From Margaritispora aquatica (taxonomy: Eukaryota > Ascomycota > Leotiomycetes > Helotiales > Discinellaceae): a stretch of 64,000 nucleotides of DNA. The notes beneath the pieces are model-generated. The model had not been told where the DNA came from. It was given only the letters and a program-made list of their open reading frames with translations, and made no database searches. Each line of letters opens with the position of its first letter. The stretch's first letter is position 1. This document shows positions 58,915 through 64,000 of the stretch, piece by piece. Position numbers and translations under genes: made by a program. Where the stretch lies: the NCBI GenBank assembly GCA_007644065.1, contig VJWN01000015.1:604658-668657 (forward strand). Direction: 5' to 3'.

Positions 58915-60769
58915 ATACGATACGCGACGACCCTACGAATCGATCTGCGGGGGATTACGATTTCACATTTCTGATGTGTCTGGGGAACAACGGTGTTACA
59001 AGGGAACCGTGCTCCTTTTTCTTGGTTTCGATCTTGGATGAGATGGTGGATATTTTGGTTACGTTTTGAAAAAAGAAAAAATAGACAGATGGTGCGCGGT
59101 GCACATCACACATCCTCGTGCAAGCTGGGATGAAATGCGTGGTGCTTGCGGATCATACATACAGACGGACATCTATCTGATCTTGGGCATATGGGCATAC
59201 CATTTGGCGCGTGGCGGCGCACTCGGACAAAAGCTTACACGGTCATCTGGGGGGGTTTTCTCTTCACGGGTTCAATGACCACTGCCATGTTGGGGGCAGT
59301 TGGTTTGTATTATGTACATTATAGATAGGATGGTGGGTGGCATAATGAATGGATTTGCATATTACGTATGGGACTGTACTTGCCGATGTGGTGTTTTCAA
59401 GGTGATTGTTGAGCGCAAGCCTATGATATGCATCTCGTTGATATGCTGTGTCTCTTCGCTTGACGAACCATCACAGTCAAGTCTCCTCGTAGCCCGGTTA
59501 TCGTACTGTTAGTAAGAACATGGAAGCGAGAGGCACGGCACCGCCACACCGCTCAGATCGCTCTTGTGCCTGTTTTCCCTGTCTATCTTTTGTGTCTTGG
59601 TTGCCCCGCCTCAGCTCAGTCCTGCATCGAATGGACTCCACCTCGCCCGTGCCTTGGTGGAGCAGCGATCCACTCGTGTCGAAATCCCCTGGAGGAGATT
59701 TCCTAGGGGCACCAGCGGACCGCCGGACGGCGGCATCGGGTGAGTGGTGGGTGGTGGATGTGGATGATGGATGATGGATGAGTGGTTGGGTGGTGCTCAA
59801 CGGGTGGGTTTCAGCGTGCCTTTGTCTCACGGAGGGGAGGGAGGTACAGCAGCTTGTTGTGTTGTGCTGTGTGACAAGTACCGAGGAACGTCACGGAGGA
59901 TCTTCTCTCTTTCCACGATCCAGGAACGAACTATGCGATCGTGCTTCGGCGGACGGGACGGAGTGCGAGCTGATTCGGGACGGCGATTTCGGTGGTGAGG
60001 TCCTTTTGGGGTGCCAAAATGAGATTTGGAAGGGTGATCTTCTTCGTTGAGGTAGAATTAGATTAGGATTGGGATGGGACAGGATCGAGAGGGGTGATGA
60101 AGGGAGGCTGGAGGTTGGACGTTATCGTGTACCCTGAGCACTGTACGGTCAGAGTGAGAAATGAGTCCCCTTGCTTGTGAGAAGAGAGAGGAGAGAGGGG
60201 TTCGCTCACCAGGGTTTTACTGATGCGAAATCCCGATTCAGATCCTGGCGTCTTTCTCATATCAGATGCGATATATGGGATGGGATGGTTTATGTTGGCC
60301 TCGCAATTGGCTGAGGTACCAGATGCTTGAGGGCGCAGAACACGAGTACGAAAGGTACCACAGAATCCTCATGCCAGCCAGGGGGAAGGTTTCTGTCACA
60401 GTTTCTCTCATCGGCTAACTTCAGATGATTCTTTATTGAGTAGCAGTAGTAGTAGGTAGATCGTTCATCGTTGAAATAGTTATTGGAAACTAGCTTACTG
60501 CAGTGTCTTGAAGCTGATACATATGACCACAACGACGGTGTCTATTTTTGATAGCGGGAGTTCCATACTATACTTGGAGACTCGGCTAGACGAAGCGGGT
60601 GTGGTTTTGTCACAGCATGTCTCGCTTTGGAGACTAGAAGCCGTTGTGCTAGGCTGGCTGGAGGGGGAGAAACTAGGCAAAAGTGGGATTAGATATTTCT
60701 TTAGTCGTCTATTAGCTGCGGGGAGATGCAGTTACTAGGTGTCAGCTAGACAAGTGAAATGTTATTAAT

Positions 60770-60800
60770 GTGAGTGATGTGAGTGATGTGAGTGATGTGA
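60770..60800. repeat. GTGAGTGAT tandem repeat
   Basis: About 3.4 perfect copies of a 9-nt unit. Non-coding. Confidence 0.8.
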
Positions 60801-61407
60801 CTTGTGTTACTTAGTGTCAAGGTAGTGTTCGATAGCTTAAGTCTGGTCTGGTCTGGGCTTGACTTTAGAAACCGCACGATCAGCACTCCTGTTCATTTAT
60901 ATTGGAGGTGTCGGATCTTCTATTTCGAGGCTTCATGTGGATATAATTATATGCAGCTGTGACATGTCGTGGTCCTGTATACTCTCCATCTTGACCTGGG
61001 CACTCTACACTTTGTGTCGAATATTTTTAGGATACAATCCAAATGGGACCTTTCGACTTTTTTTCATGGCCGCACTGCAGCAAGCCAGAGTACCGAATGC
61101 TCGTGCACGTCTTGTGCTTATACCAGTACAGCAGTATGAAGTCTTCCATTGCTCCAATTGGATGTCGAGTCATGCCTACGCTTGGACATCCTTCTGGGTT
61201 CCCTCGTCGATGTCGGGAGAGGGAATCTTTGCTCCGAACGATTTGCATACATTTTCGCTTTCGGATTGGCGATCGAGAGGCATCTTTTTCATGTCAGGGT
61301 TTGTACAGTATCTTCACCTTTGAGGTTGTTGATGTCTTGAGGAGCCCTGCTTTCAATATTGGCTGCTTGGAGAGAGGTGCCCTCTGCCCATTGCCCGGTT
61401 GATGTGA

Positions 61408-61505
61408 CTATCATCTATCATCTATCATCTATCATCTATCATCTACCTCCACCTCCACATCCATATCCACTTCCACTTCCACTTCCACTTCCACTTCCAC
61501 TCCCA
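61408..61505. repeat. Compound pyrimidine-rich microsatellite (ATCATCT then CCACTT)
   Basis: Five TATCATC-type 7-nt units pass into CTCCAC units and then about five TTCCAC units, almost all pyrimidine apart from A. A polypyrimidine tract like this may mark a promoter or transcription start, or simply slip. Confidence 0.8.
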
Positions 61506-62387
61506 TCTTAAAAAGCCAGTTAGAGAAACGCCATCGTCTCCCTCAGAACGTTTCCCCTGTAACGTTCAAAATCAAGGGTCTCACACCCCACAGACATTCT
61601 CTCTCCCCCCCTTCAAGGCTTCAAGGCTTCAACGCAGCCTATTCCAACTGCCATTCGACAGCCCATTCCACATCCATCAAACTGATTGCTGGGACAAGCC
61701 TCATGGAAGACTCGTTCCAGATGAAGCCCCATGAACGGCACCCACCTATCCGACCCCCTACCCAGAGATCAATAATCCACAAACCAGATCCTCCAGCAGG
61801 GTTCTCATGCTTGACAGAGGCGTGAGAGGTTCAAAGCTCATCCACCCCCGAAGAAATCGGACCTCTTAGACTCACTCTTCCCTCATGCCGAATCGTCCCA
61901 AGATCGATTTTCTCCCGGTTTAACACTGACACTCCAACATCGTGTGTTTCTCTGAGCGCGACAAAGCAATTATCTCTATCGAACGTCCATAGAAGTCCTC
62001 AAAGCTTCTGTCATCTGTTTTGCGCTGGCGATCAATCTGGTGAGAATTCGGGGAGCCAAGAAGAGAATATAGTGTATTGCCGTCCAAGCTGCCTCGTGGA
62101 GTTGTTGTGCGCCATTATTCGTCAAGCTGCCAGTGTTTCACCTTTGGCACAGTCAACTGTCAAAGTGAAAGCAGCCTGACCCAAGCGTCATTCGACATCC
62201 AATATCTAAGGCGAGACCTTCGCTGTTGTTCCTGCATCCGTCCGTATACACTAGTTCAACAAGCAAAAAACAATCACTCGTTGCCGTGTTCACCAGATAT
62301 TCGACATCAGAGACATACATACCGAACTCAACCAGTTTTCAACCGGATCTGCAGGAAACCCTGCCTATTAGCAATCGATCGATACGA

Positions 62388-64000
62388 TGGTGTATTGTGG
62401 GAAGCCCAGTAGGGGCTGTCAGATGTGCAGGACGAGGCGTATCAAGGTCAGCAATTACACGTTCAGGATGCGCCGGCGCAAAGTCGTTGAGCAGTATCTC
62501 CGAAGACTAAGTGACAACTGACATGTGAGATTACAGTGTGATGAGGGCAAACCGACATGTCAGCAATGTCAGAAGTCAAGACGTCAATGTCCAGGATATA
62601 AAGATGACTTTGATCTCGTCTTCAGGAATGAGACACAGGCAACTGAGCGGAGGGCGCGGAGAGCCGTCAACAGCAAAAGACTTAACACCCAGATCACATT
62701 TGCTAACCAGCAAGCCGAGTTTGCCACCGTAAACAAAGATGGCGAGACTATCGTCTCGCCCGTTGAGCTCACCCCAAAGTCGGACGATAATATGCTGAGA
62801 GCACTTGTACCTATGGCCGCGATGTCCGTACCACTGGATGTACAAGCTCCTTGTTATTTTATATCCAATTTCACTTTGGCATCAGGGCCTGGAGCACGAG
62901 GACATTTCGATTTCATCATACCACTAGTCAAAACGGAAGCACCGGATTCTCCGTTCTGTCTCGCTTTCTCTGCTGTGGCTTTTGTATCTTTAGCGAATCG
63001 ACCGAGTGCGAGGGGTAGTAACTTGTTCTCTCAAGCTGCTAATCAGTATACGAAAGCATTGAGGGCCGTGAATCTTGCTTTGCAAAACCCGGCACAGCAG
63101 AAATCAGATCAGACCTTGGCGGCTATTCTTATGTTAGGATTCTTTGAGGTTGGTCTCATATATTGCTGTTGAGATGCCGAGCTAATCATCAGTAGACTCT
63201 GTCCTCAGAAAGAACCACGGCGATGGCTTGGTACTCACATATCGACGGCGCTGTACAGCTCGTCAAGATGAGGGGTAAAAAGCAATTGCGGACCAAAATT
63301 GGTCATGCTCTGTTTAACTGTGTTCGAAACCAAATGGTATGCTCAGACTGCAAAGTTCTCTATTGCCTATACTGATTTCCACCAGACTGTAACTTGTCTA
63401 TCCGGTTCCAAAGCTCCATCCTTAGGCACCGAATGGTGGATATCCGACGCAGGAAAGGATGAAAGGATACGAACTTTCCTGCCAGGTCTGAACCTACGCA
63501 TCGCCGAGCTCCGAGCAGACATCAACACAGTCCTAACCACCTGCCCACACTCCCCCGAATACTTCCCCCAAGTAACGGCTTTCATCAAGCGGGCCCACGC
63601 CCTCGAAGCCGAATACCTAGAATGGGAAGCGACCATACCCGATAGCATCCGACCCCGCACCGCCGCATGGGTCGACCACATCCCCGGCGGTGACATCCGG
63701 AAAGCCGAAGTATGTCCCGGCAAATTCGACATGTATACTGACATCTGGATCGCAAACATGTGGAATGCCGCGCGCGTGGCACGCCTCTTCATCGCTGGTG
63801 TCATCGTGCGGTGCGCGGCGTGGATCTGCTCACCTGTCGATTACCGCACGACTCCTGAGTACGCGACCGCCGGGCGACTGTCTGCGGATCTGATGACTGA
63901 TATTATTGCTTCAATACCTTACCATTTGGGCTGGCGCGTCAATGAGCATGGCGTCTTGAAGGGCGGCCAGTCTGATACTTTCAGTGGCGATGAGGGCTTC
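62388..64000 (+). CDS. Zn2Cys6 fungal transcription factor, 3' part beyond window
   Basis: Fungal-type zinc cluster regulator. Exon 1 (62388-62447) codes MVYCGKPSRGCQMCRTRRIK. An 89-nt intron (62448-62536, branch CTGAC) falls between K20 and C21, a common place in this family. The cluster is C11-x2-C14-x6-C21-x6-C28-x2-C31-x6-C38, complete. Further exons are 62537-63148, 63196-63336 and 63386 to the window end, with introns of 47 and 49 nt, giving 476 visible residues. FTLASGPGARGHFDFIIPL, SLANRPSARGSNLFSQAANQ, YTKALRAVNLALQNP and TAMAWYSHIDGAVQLVKMRG match the fungal-specific trans-activation domain type (Fungal_trans_2/DUF3468) that I know from these proteins. DNA target and pathway cannot be told. 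No biosynthetic cluster is visible to its left. Confidence 0.9.

Larger units (their letters stand above)
58915..62387. other. Long regulatory region upstream of the Zn2Cys6 gene
   Basis: 3.5 kb with no accepted gene. It holds two microsatellite-like tracts (60770-60800 and 61408-61505), a triple CTTCAAGG/GGCTTCAA repeat near 61612-61632, and about 900 bp of C/T- and AC-rich leader before the ATG at 62388. A long promoter with a long leader is common for fungal regulators. Confidence 0.5.

Noticed and set aside
60859..61323. 154-codon plus-strand ORF
   Set aside because: Starts at a non-ATG codon, mixed hydrophobic residues without motif, and overlaps other equally long open frames.

Overview
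The window is nuclear DNA of a filamentous ascomycete. The evidence is short GT-AG introns (mostly 44-90 nt) with CTAAC/CTGAC-type branch points, dense mostly single-copy housekeeping genes on both strands, a Zn2Cys6 regulator, a Pmk1-type MAP kinase and several families found only in fungi. Overall protein similarity suggests Leotiomycetes (a Botrytis/Sclerotinia-like relative); that placement is inference from memory of homologues, not a search. No tRNA, rRNA, transposon, CRISPR array or virus-like element was found.

Layout. 1-609 (-): 5' part of trehalose-6-phosphate synthase, cut by the window edge. 2958-3378 (-): small one-TM protein. 3979-6915 (+): SEC24. 9504-10745 (+): Fus3/Kss1/Pmk1-type MAPK. 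11637-12383 (-) and 12672-13517 (+): divergent RMI1 and VPS51. 13729-14871 (-) and 15075-15525 (+): divergent NIF3-like and BolA-like (FRA2) genes. 15993-16206 (-): probable very small membrane protein gene, N-terminus unresolved. 16625-18972 (+): AP-1 beta adaptin (APL2). 21087-22876 (+): large fungal membrane protein. 23354-24416 (+): secreted protein. 26177-27401 (+): PAP2 lipid phosphatase. 29085-32164 (-) and 32710-35830 (+): divergent SFB3 (second Sec24 paralogue) and CFT2. 36939-37565 (+): conserved unknown. 38269-39381 (+): MDR oxidoreductase. 39703-40464 (+): membrane protein with acidic tail. 40796-43300 (+): ten-exon protein carrying an HExxH motif. 44650-44814 (-): possible mini secreted protein. 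46345-50684 (-): SKI3. 51532-53870 (+): GH5 sterylglucosidase-like protein with a C-terminal CaaX box. 54631-58914 (+): exportin MSN5 with ten introns. 62388-64000 (+): Zn2Cys6 transcription factor, cut by the window edge.

How the genes relate. Four genes in the first 32 kb act in vesicle coats or tethering: SEC24 and SFB3 (COPII cargo adaptors), APL2 (AP-1/clathrin) and VPS51 (GARP). Membrane-lipid enzymes (PAP2 phosphatase, sterylglucosidase) lie nearby. RNA 3'-end formation (CFT2), cytoplasmic RNA decay (SKI3) and nuclear export (MSN5) occupy the second half. These are mostly independent housekeeping genes. Nothing indicates an operon-like unit or a secondary-metabolite cluster, although the lone enoyl-reductase-like MDR and the terminal Zn2Cys6 regulator are types also found in such clusters.

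The least understood parts are the HExxH protein assembled across an 18-nt micro-exon (40796-43300), the sterylglucosidase that may be prenylated (51532-53870), the two membrane or secreted unknowns at 21087-24416, and two tiny genes at 15993-16206 and 44650-44814. All splice sites were placed by eye and would need RNA evidence.
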